Assembly: GCA_903934015.1 (NCBI GenBank)
Contig: CAIZMI010000045.1
Location: 1 to 47,585, forward strand
DNA: 47,585 nucleotides
Direction of reading: 5' to 3'
DNA from: an uncultured bacterium
GTDB taxonomy: Bacteria; Patescibacteriota; Andersenbacteria; UBA10190; CAIZMI01
A model generated the notes under the pieces. The model had not been told where the DNA came from. It saw only the letters and a program-made list of their open reading frames with translations, and made no database searches. Position numbers and translations under genes: made by a program. Positions 31,357-38,620 of the stretch are shown here, in pieces. Position 1 is the first letter of the stretch. Each line of letters starts with the position of its first letter.

Positions 31357-31853
31357 AGTATGCTGTATTAAGTATGCGGTATGTTGTATGCGATTACGAA
31401 CGATTCATTGAACTATAGATGAGTCCATAAATTAACTTACTAACCAAAACTGTCTGCTTTGCAATATCATCAAACTCTTTAGTTGTTATGTATTTAAGAT
31501 CTCTACTAACAATAAATTGATTTTGTAGTTCCGTTAAGGAGCCTTTTGCAATGCCATAGAATTGTTGTTTTTCGCCTTTTGTGTTTCGACTAAATCCTTC
31601 GGCGATATTTGATGAAATTGATATCGCAGATCGTCGCATCTGACTGATTATTCCAAACAGTTCATCTTTTGGAAATTTTTTGGTTAATCCATAGGTCATT
31701 AAAACAATTTTATGGCTTTCTTGCCACGCCTTTAGTTGTGTAAATGAAGAAATTTTTGAATTAAATTGTACATTCATAATTTTTAATTGGTGTATTGTTT
31801 GTGATTTTGTCGTTTTGTGGATACAGCATACAACATACCGCATACTAAATACC
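31357..31853. mobile_element. AGTATGC arms enclosing an S23-like gene (copy 4)
   Basis: The left arm (31357-31391) and right arm (31821-31853) carry the same units as the three compact copies, but here they lie 429 nt apart and enclose one gene, the four-helix-bundle protein at 31394-31777. The whole unit is 497 bp. The left edge sits eight bases before the DPM1-like start codon and the right edge eight bases after the GT9 stop, so it is placed precisely between operon genes. In the other copies the same arms are only 12-37 nt apart. Confidence 0.75.
31394..31777 (-). CDS. Four-helix-bundle protein of the S23/IVP family, about 127 aa
   Basis: From ATG at 31777 the product reads MNVQFNSKISSFTQLKAWQ, then KIVLMTYGLTKKFPKDELFG, MRRSAISISSNIAEGFSR and a final KLIYGLIYSSM helix. 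The blocks AWQ, FPKDE, MRRSA and SNIAEG are the hallmarks of the family encoded inside 23S rRNA intervening sequences and of Avd-like accessory proteins. The frame opens further upstream to 31843, but those 22 residues come from the repeat arm, so the later ATG is preferred. The function of free-standing copies is not established. Its position inside inverted-repeat arms is the notable feature. Confidence 0.85.
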   Translation of the reverse strand: MNVQFNSKISSFTQLKAWQESHKIVLMTYGLTKKFPKDELFGIISQMRRSAISISSNIAEGFSRNTKGEKQQFYGIAKGSLTELQNQFIVSRDLKYITTKEFDDIAKQTVLVSKLIYGLIYSSMNRS

Positions 31854-31861
31854 AGTCATCA

Positions 31862-32956
31862 TTAGATCAATCCTCTAGTTTTCAAAGCACTTACTAATTC
31901 AGCAAAAACCAGATCTACCGCTATTGTTGCAACGCAACTTTTATCCGATTGTCTGCCCGGTTCTTGCCAGGAGCGAAACTTAGCTGATTTGGCTTCAGTG
32001 GGAGATAGGTTTTTGCAAGGTTTTTCGCGCTTGAGAAAGCACGGCACATTACAAGTCGGACCATCAATCGTGATGTGGTATTTTTTTGGATCAGAAATAT
32101 GGGGGTTTAAAAAGAAACTTGGCGCGGCGCGGTGTAAGGGTTGTCCTCCGTAGAGACAAATTGTTTGTAATCCAGCTGCCGCTGCAAAATGAAGTGGACC
32201 GCTCATAACGCCAATGCCGATGTCGCAGGAACCGGCAAAAGCGATGTTTTCACGGAGTGTAAGTCCTCGGCCATCAAATGTCTTAGGATATTTTGCGCCG
32301 AACCAAATCGGGGTAATACCTAAATCAGTTTTAATTTTGTTTTCTAATTGTATAGTTTTTTCTGGATCCCAGCCGCGCATTGTTTGGCCATTAATACTTT
32401 CCAAAAATACGATCCGTGGACCAGGGAATTGTTCGGCAACACTTTTACCAACTTTCCAATCATTTTCGGATCCGTAAAATGGATAATTGCCATTGACAAT
32501 ATTTTTTAGACCCAATTGTTCAAAAACTTTTTCTACCGGATTATCGAATATTCCTAGACCAAAATCGAGTTCCGCGACAAGGTCGTAATCTTTTTTAACC
32601 GATTCATAGTGTTTTTTATTCCAGGTGGGATAAGACTTGCCACCTTCATGACAAATTTCCCCTTCCAAGGATAATATTTTATCGTGCCAATGGACTAAAT
32701 GATCAATATGCGGGTTTTCTTGCATAAGAGAAATACAAAATCCATCTTGGTTTCTTTCACCCCAATGTCCCTTGTGATCTTTGTAGCCCCAAGCAGTGAC
32801 GAGAGTAATTTCAGTTTGTGGGTATTGTTGTGATAAAACCTCAAGAGCCGGTCCAACCAAAAAAAGATGGTCGCCCATATTACCGACGTGTTTTAAGAGA
32901 ATTTTTTTGGGTTGATTCACGGGTGTAGAATAGTTATTTTTATAATAGTACATCAT
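31862..32956 (-). CDS. Glycosyltransferase family 9-like protein, 364 aa
   Basis: The N-terminal part, ILLKHVGNMGDHLFLVGPALEVL, matches the GT9 glycine-rich loop. The second half has FLESINGQTMRGWDPE and a donor region with GSCDIGIGVMSGPLHFAAAAGL followed by ICLYGGQP, equivalent to the GT9 SxDSGxxHxA site though with MSGPLH in place of DSGLMH. The C-terminal cysteine-rich segment (TCNVPCFLKREKPC) could hold a metal or a disulfide. It starts within the last 17 nt of the gene at 32940, so translation is probably coupled. Confidence 0.78.
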   Translation of the reverse strand: MMYYYKNNYSTPVNQPKKILLKHVGNMGDHLFLVGPALEVLSQQYPQTEITLVTAWGYKDHKGHWGERNQDGFCISLMQENPHIDHLVHWHDKILSLEGEICHEGGKSYPTWNKKHYESVKKDYDLVAELDFGLGIFDNPVEKVFEQLGLKNIVNGNYPFYGSENDWKVGKSVAEQFPGPRIVFLESINGQTMRGWDPEKTIQLENKIKTDLGITPIWFGAKYPKTFDGRGLTLRENIAFAGSCDIGIGVMSGPLHFAAAAGLQTICLYGGQPLHRAAPSFFLNPHISDPKKYHITIDGPTCNVPCFLKREKPCKNLSPTEAKSAKFRSWQEPGRQSDKSCVATIAVDLVFAELVSALKTRGLI

Positions 32957-34097
32957 TTACCCAATTGAACTCAGGGAAGTTTCGTACTTCATCTTTTTTA
33001 ATTAAATCAACAAGTTTTGTAAAACGTTGGACGGTATGCTCAAAATTGTAAGAGAGAATGCGGTGTTTGGCGCGTTCTGTTACCTCGGTATAGAAAGAAT
33101 TATCTCCCAGTAAGTGAACGCCTAATTTAATAGCCGTTTCAAAATCTTCTACATCACGAACTAAAAGTTCCGGAAAAAGTTCGGTTTGCGCGTCGCTTGG
33201 ACCACCAATCGAGGCTGTTCCAACAGCGGCACAGTCCGCTTGTACTCGACCGCGTGTCCACCACGTGTCCATGTTTAACACAATTTTTACACCGGCTAAG
33301 TATGGGAGATATTGTCGCCATGGGCGAAATGGTACCAGTTCGTGAAGGGTGTCGCGGAGTAATTGAGTATTCAGTGGGGAATTTGGCGTATCGGTGACAT
33401 GAATGATACTGTTGGCAAACTGTTTTTGGATTTCCTTGGCTGCCAGATGACCAGCCAGAATATCCGGTCGTGAAGTTTCTCCGGCAATAAAAATTACGGA
33501 TTCCTTGTCGGACGGCTCTCGCCAAGATTTTTGGGCGTATTCGGCGGGATAAGGTTGAGGAATATATACCACCGGTGTTTTAGTAAGTGATTGTTGGTAG
33601 GGGACAGTTGCGCGAACTATTGATAAAACAGCATGACATGAATCATAAAATTCTATTAATGAAGAAAGATGTTCTTCGCCAGCGCGCCACTGATCACGCA
33701 ACTGACCAAAAGGTTGGGTTGGAACACCAACAATTATCATTTTTGGGTATTTTACGCGCAAGCGTTTCACAAACTTCGCGAGCTCGCTACCGCGTTTCCA
33801 GTCGTACACAACCAATAACGTGTCAAAATTTTTAAAATAATCAAGAGAATAATTTCCCCATGTGCCGAGAAGTCGCCATCGCAAGCGTTGGTATAAACCC
33901 TGTAAAACATTGCCGTCGAGTTGCCCTAAAATTGCACCGGTGAGGGGAATGTGTTGTCCGTTAAAAGCGGTTGTGTAAGAACCAAAAGAAGTAGGGTCAA
34001 TTTCTGATAATGGATCGCAAAGAAAGTTGGGGTGTTCTTCTGAAGGAATCCAAACTTTATGAGTTTTTGTCGTATATTCGACGCAGGCAAATTTCAT
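32940..34097 (-). CDS. GT-B-like glycosyltransferase, about 385 aa
   Basis: From ATG at 34097 the protein starts MKFACVEYTTKTHKVW. It has LLVVYDWKRGSEL and IIVGVPTQPFGQLRD in the first half. The second half contains SVIFIAGETSRPDIL, LVPFRPWRQYLPYLAGVKIVLNMD and AAVGTASIGGP, resembling the donor half of GT4/GT1-like enzymes. I call it GT-B by pattern, with no clear family. A GTG-started extension to 34121 would add eight residues encoded by the 27-bp end of the element at 34099-34277, so the ATG is the better start. Confidence 0.65.
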   Translation of the reverse strand: MKFACVEYTTKTHKVWIPSEEHPNFLCDPLSEIDPTSFGSYTTAFNGQHIPLTGAILGQLDGNVLQGLYQRLRWRLLGTWGNYSLDYFKNFDTLLVVYDWKRGSELAKFVKRLRVKYPKMIIVGVPTQPFGQLRDQWRAGEEHLSSLIEFYDSCHAVLSIVRATVPYQQSLTKTPVVYIPQPYPAEYAQKSWREPSDKESVIFIAGETSRPDILAGHLAAKEIQKQFANSIIHVTDTPNSPLNTQLLRDTLHELVPFRPWRQYLPYLAGVKIVLNMDTWWTRGRVQADCAAVGTASIGGPSDAQTELFPELLVRDVEDFETAIKLGVHLLGDNSFYTEVTERAKHRILSYNFEHTVQRFTKLVDLIKKDEVRNFPEFNWVNDVLL

Positions 34098-34098
34098 A

Positions 34099-34277
34099 AG
34101 GGCTTGGTAATAAATAAACACTTCAAATTTTGTTCAATACGCCTCAAATACGGCCGCTTTGATTGAACAAAATCTTGAGACGTACTGTACGTACGTTGAA
34201 AGATTTTTGATTGAGAAGTGGTTGTAGTTGAGGATGTAGTGGACATAAGATGAAGTGTTTATTTATTACCAAGCCCT
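34099..34277. repeat. 179-bp element with perfect 27-bp inverted ends
   Basis: Positions 34099-34125 and 34251-34277 are perfect 27-bp inverted copies beginning AGGGCTTGGTAATAAATAAA. Inside lies a second, nested hairpin, ATTTTGTTCAAT with ATTGAACAAAAT, and a small ACGTAC palindrome. No transposase is encoded. It fills nearly all of the spacer between the MurJ stop and the GT start and has the form of a miniature inverted-repeat element. Confidence 0.9.
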
Positions 34278-34298
34278 AGTGATACGTTGATGGTTGAA

Positions 34299-35972
34299 TT
34301 ATGATTTCTTTCTTTTGATAGCATAATACATGATTTCCTTAATCATGCTGAACTCGGGAACGCGTAAGGCGTACGCGGAAAACAAATAGGCCGTTAAACC
34401 AAAAGCGGTACTGCCAATAATTGTTACGATATCGTTTGTAATTCCATGAGTAATTCCACCAAAAATTTGGCGACCAAAATATGTGCCCGCAAAAAGAGCA
34501 ATACCGCTAATTAATATTTTATACAGGCTGATGTCGGCAAAAATCGTCCAAAGGCGAGGAACACGTTTCGAGAGCCAAATTGCATAGAGAGTGGTAAGAA
34601 TAAACGGTGAGATTGCGGAACCAAGCGCGAGGCCCTTAACGCCTAATTGTGGGGCGAGTAAGTAAAAAAGAGCTGACGTCAGGATTTGCGTAATAATGGT
34701 AACGATGACTGAAACACGCGTCACTTTCATTGCCAATGCCAAATGTCCCAAAAGTGAACTTAATCCATTAGCCAAAAGTCCAAGAAGTAAAATTCCCAAC
34801 ACGGCCGACGTCATTCCTGTATCAATGGCGGTAAACGAGCCACGTTCATAGAGTAGACGAATAACATTGGTGCGAAGCAAAACGATCCCGATCGTAAGCG
34901 GGATGCCAAAAAACACCATAAGCCTAAAGGCTTGCTTTGTTGTTTTTACAATTTCACTTTCCAGCCCCGTCGCAACCGCGCGCGAAAAAGCGGGGAAGGA
35001 AACAACGACAATATTGGCAAGAAAAAGACTGTTAGTCATCTGAGCGATTTTGTCACCAAATTTTAAGGCAGATAGGGAGCCTTCAGGAAAATGGGAAACT
35101 AAAATTCGGTAAATAATTCCCGCGCCCTGGGCCGCTAGAATGCTTAAAATGAACGGGGAAACTAACACCAAGACACGAATGAGGTCTGGGTCGGTAAAAG
35201 AAAGTGTTGGACGATATGGAACACCTTCGCGGTAGAGTGCCCACAAAATTAATGTTAGTTGCAATAAACCGCCGATTAGTGCGCCAAAAGCAAGAACGAT
35301 AATACCGTAGCGATCGGACAAAAAGACAACCAAGAAAAAAGAAAGAAGCGGTGAAATCAGGCGTGCCGCGGCCGGAAGTCCAAAGATACGTAACGAATTG
35401 AGCATTGAGGCGCCTAAGTCCAGTAGCATGGTAAAAAAGAAGGCGGGCAACATGACGCGTAAAATTTCTACCGTTACGTGGTGTGTTTCGGCAGAAAAAC
35501 CGGGAGCAATAAAAGAAACAATGGGGTTTATAAATAATTCTAAAATAACTAAGGCGATCGTAAAAATAATCGCGGAGACGTTAAATAAATTATTCGCCAG
35601 TTTCCAGGCCCGATCTTGTTGACCACCGGTGAGATATTCAACGAAAATCGGTAAGAAGACGGAGGTGATTGATCCGCCTAAAAGGATCTTCGCGAGCAGT
35701 TCTGATGTGCCCTGCGCCATGAAATAAGCATCCGTGCTCCCAGAGGCACCAAACTTATAGGCGATTGCGAGTTGTAATAAAAATCCGGAAATTAAAGCGG
35801 CAATCGTGGAAACCCCAATAGCGCTTCCAGCACGCGCAGCCTTAAAAAAAGGAGGTGGTTTTATGGATATTTCCGATGTGAGTGAATCCATGAGTAACTG
35901 TTGTCCAGAATAGCCCAAAACAGCCTCAAAGTCTATCGAAATATCGGCAATCGATCCCGGTTTGAAGTTCAT
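34299..35972 (-). CDS. murJ: MurJ/MVF-family lipid flippase, about 557 aa
   Basis: This MOP-superfamily protein has about 13-14 membrane helices. The MurJ/MVF signatures are visible: TDAYFMAQGTSELLAKILLG with the conserved early acidic residue, FIAPGFS, and RLLYERGSFTAIDT late in the protein. MurJ flips lipid II for peptidoglycan synthesis; related MVF proteins can serve other lipid-linked glycans, which the gene's place in a glycosylation operon makes possible. A GTG-started frame reaches 36005, but its first 11 residues are repeat-encoded, so ATG at 35972 is preferred. A further start 27 codons on is also possible. Confidence 0.87.
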   Translation of the reverse strand: MNFKPGSIADISIDFEAVLGYSGQQLLMDSLTSEISIKPPPFFKAARAGSAIGVSTIAALISGFLLQLAIAYKFGASGSTDAYFMAQGTSELLAKILLGGSITSVFLPIFVEYLTGGQQDRAWKLANNLFNVSAIIFTIALVILELFINPIVSFIAPGFSAETHHVTVEILRVMLPAFFFTMLLDLGASMLNSLRIFGLPAAARLISPLLSFFLVVFLSDRYGIIVLAFGALIGGLLQLTLILWALYREGVPYRPTLSFTDPDLIRVLVLVSPFILSILAAQGAGIIYRILVSHFPEGSLSALKFGDKIAQMTNSLFLANIVVVSFPAFSRAVATGLESEIVKTTKQAFRLMVFFGIPLTIGIVLLRTNVIRLLYERGSFTAIDTGMTSAVLGILLLGLLANGLSSLLGHLALAMKVTRVSVIVTIITQILTSALFYLLAPQLGVKGLALGSAISPFILTTLYAIWLSKRVPRLWTIFADISLYKILISGIALFAGTYFGRQIFGGITHGITNDIVTIIGSTAFGLTAYLFSAYALRVPEFSMIKEIMYYAIKRKKS

Positions 35973-36009
35973 CAGGGACCGTCCCTGGCGCGCAGGGTCG
36001 GTCACTGAT
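35971..36009. repeat. 17-bp hairpin abutting the MurJ start codon
   Basis: ATCAGGGACCGTCCCTG (35971-35987) pairs with 35993-36009, with two mismatches and loop GCGCG. The bases of the MurJ ATG (complement of 35970-35972) lie at the foot of the stem. CAGGGACCGTCCCTG-like repeats occur in other genomes. Confidence 0.8.
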
Positions 36010-36017
36010 GAATAAAA

Positions 36018-38591
36018 TTATGGAGTATTGTTTATGTTTTTGAGTCGTCTGTTTTGGTTATGAGCAAAGAACAGTAGACCAAAAAATACCACAATTGAAA
36101 CAACTTCAATCACAATCGCCGTTTTTATCCAGTCCGGTTTATATTCAAATAATACTGTATGATTTCTCGCCGGCACGAGTACACCGCGGAAAATGCTATC
36201 CGTGCGATAAATTTTTGTTGGTTTTCCGTCAATTGTCGCTTGCCAACCCTTTAGATAAACATCACGCAATACAAGAAAACCCTCAGAGCTGTTTTCGGTT
36301 TTAATTTCTATCTCTGTCCGTGCGTCTTTGATAAAATTCGCTTTTGCATCACCGGTGTCAAAAGAAAGATCATTTTCAATGTCGGCGATAACCGTGTTCT
36401 GATTCTGTTGAGAAAGATTTTTTAATCGATATGATTGTTCATCCTTGCTTTGGGTAGAAATTGCATTTTGTACAAAATTCATACGCGGAAAAGCCTCATT
36501 ATTTTTGTACAAGCGAATAAACTGGTCATTAAATGGGGCGGAATTTATTAATGAAAAGGATTTATTATTCAGAAAACGCTGCTGTGGAAAAATACCCAAT
36601 AAATAGTTAGAGGCAAAACGGTTCAGGCGCCAAAGGTTATTGGTTTCAATTGATTCTGTTTCGATGGGCGATAGAAAAGTCGAAACGTTTAGTATTGGTA
36701 ATGCACCGATCCAAAAAGTGGAACCAAGTTTATTGCCAGCCGGCACGTGCCCGGATAGTGTTTCAAAACCGATTGCTTTAGGGTCTTTTTCGGGGATAAT
36801 TTTATAGTCGATATCAGCAATTTTTTTCGGAGTGACGGGGACACATTTGTCATTAGCGCAAGCAGAAAGTTCTCCGTTGGGATCATATTGTTCATCAGGG
36901 TTGTTGTGAATATACAAAAGGGGTGCTTGGTCGTTAGGCATATCGGAGGTGATCTCAAAATAATATTTCCTACTTTCTGAATTAATCACCGGTTCAAAAT
37001 TGAAGTTATTCCAGTCATCCGCAATAAAGTTTGTGGCGAAAATGGAACTATTGCGTAGAATTTGTCCGTCTTCAGAAAATATTTTTAGGGATAATTTTCC
37101 ATACCCGGAACGCGGGACGGAAAGTTTTATCGCAATACCTCTAAATTGTGAATATGGAGATTGAAAAGTCTGGCGAAAAACAGAGGTTGAAGATATCGGC
37201 TTCCATATTTTTAACCCAAAATCATTATTTAAAGAGGGATCAATTTGGTTTATGTTGGAAATGGATGCAAGGCGAACATTAGAGTATTTGTTTGGTATAA
37301 ACCGGAGGATTTTTGGCGTAAAAGAATTTTTCCACGGTATATTTGTGGTCCAGGAATAACTAACTAACAATGCCGGAATCGTCGCCATGGCGATCAATGT
37401 AAACGAAATAATTCGAAAGTGCGGGATTGTTTTTGAGTTAAATTTAAAAAGTAAGTAGTCGACACCGAAAGTCGATAGGAGTACCAGTCCAATGTGGGTG
37501 AAAAAATATAATCGTGCCGGGCTGCCAAAATAATTCCATCCGTGATTAATTAACCATCGGTAAATAGGGGATAACTCACCCAGCCCAATCGCGAGTCCCG
37601 TAAGAATGAAAATAATGGAAGTGAAATATAATAATCTAAATTTTTTACGTGCCGTGAATAATCCAATAATTGAAAAAATGAACGCAAAAGGACCAAGGTA
37701 AGATGCCAGTTCGGACTCATTTTTTGGGCCCTTATATGTTTCGTCTTGTCCGAATGGGTGGGCGATAATTATGCCGACCAAAGACGAGGGGGTAAGTTGA
37801 AACTCGTATGGGTTATCAGTGCTTCCATTTGCGCGATCTGTGTTTGGGAGATTGCCGATAATTGGTAGTAAAGAAAAGGCAGAAAGTCCGATGGCGATCA
37901 AGATGCAGATTCCGGCTAAGATAATTTTTGTCCATCTCTTTGGGGTGCAGAAGAAAAGACAGCCGATGAAAAGTAATTCGGCGATAAGCACATAAAAGGT
38001 CATCTGCGGATGGCCCACGAGAATGCACATGATATTTGCGACGATCAATAATATAATGTTCTTTGTTGTTGGATTTTCTACACAAAGTTGAATTAATAAT
38101 AAAATTAATGGTAGCCAGGTAAATGGTAGGACCAAATTGAGCATTTCATATCTGGCGACAAAAACCGGGCTTAACGAAAATAAAATGGAAGCGACAGTCG
38201 CCGCAGTATTTCCAACTTTATTATGTTTGAGAAAAAATAAGACTCCGAGGGCGGCTAGAAGAGTGTGTAATAAAAGCGAAATATTTAGAGTGATTACTGC
38301 CGGAAAAAACTGACGCAGTATCATGTGGGGTGGGTACCAATAACCCAATTGTCCGATAGCAAGTAGTGGGTAGCCACCAGCCAATTCCGGCGCCCAAAGC
38401 GGAGATTGCCCCGAACGTTGAATGTTGCCATATAGATTTTCCAGTGGAATGGTAATTAGTGCAGAATCGTTTTTGAAATATGGCCCTTCTAGGGTCCATT
38501 TCGCTGTGAAAAAAATAAGAATTATCAGAACGACAACAAGTCCGCTTTGTCCGAGATTTTTGTGGATTTTATTAATGAGTGCTCCAAACAT
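36018..38591 (-). CDS. YfhO-like GT-C membrane protein, 857 aa
   Basis: An N-terminal membrane helix (about 15-31), a periplasmic loop with PLWAPELAGGYPLLA, and about 11 further helices precede a C-terminal beta-rich extracytoplasmic domain. That domain ends with VYLKGWQATIDGKPTKIYRT and VPARNHTVLFEYKP before a final helix, the conserved signature of the YfhO family. In Gram-positives YfhO proteins use a polyprenyl-linked sugar to glycosylate wall polymers. The DPM1-like gene at 30641 would make such a donor. The product is one of four related giants within 11 kb. Confidence 0.78.
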   Translation of the reverse strand: MFGALINKIHKNLGQSGLVVVLIILIFFTAKWTLEGPYFKNDSALITIPLENLYGNIQRSGQSPLWAPELAGGYPLLAIGQLGYWYPPHMILRQFFPAVITLNISLLLHTLLAALGVLFFLKHNKVGNTAATVASILFSLSPVFVARYEMLNLVLPFTWLPLILLLIQLCVENPTTKNIILLIVANIMCILVGHPQMTFYVLIAELLFIGCLFFCTPKRWTKIILAGICILIAIGLSAFSLLPIIGNLPNTDRANGSTDNPYEFQLTPSSLVGIIIAHPFGQDETYKGPKNESELASYLGPFAFIFSIIGLFTARKKFRLLYFTSIIFILTGLAIGLGELSPIYRWLINHGWNYFGSPARLYFFTHIGLVLLSTFGVDYLLFKFNSKTIPHFRIISFTLIAMATIPALLVSYSWTTNIPWKNSFTPKILRFIPNKYSNVRLASISNINQIDPSLNNDFGLKIWKPISSTSVFRQTFQSPYSQFRGIAIKLSVPRSGYGKLSLKIFSEDGQILRNSSIFATNFIADDWNNFNFEPVINSESRKYYFEITSDMPNDQAPLLYIHNNPDEQYDPNGELSACANDKCVPVTPKKIADIDYKIIPEKDPKAIGFETLSGHVPAGNKLGSTFWIGALPILNVSTFLSPIETESIETNNLWRLNRFASNYLLGIFPQQRFLNNKSFSLINSAPFNDQFIRLYKNNEAFPRMNFVQNAISTQSKDEQSYRLKNLSQQNQNTVIADIENDLSFDTGDAKANFIKDARTEIEIKTENSSEGFLVLRDVYLKGWQATIDGKPTKIYRTDSIFRGVLVPARNHTVLFEYKPDWIKTAIVIEVVSIVVFFGLLFFAHNQNRRLKNINNTP

Positions 38592-38620
38592 TGATTATGA
38601 TTGCGCCGATGATTAAATGA

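Noticed and set aside
31778-31843. 22-residue N-terminal extension of the four-helix-bundle protein
   Set aside because: It is largely encoded by or next to the repeat arm; the family starts at the MNVQF-like position.
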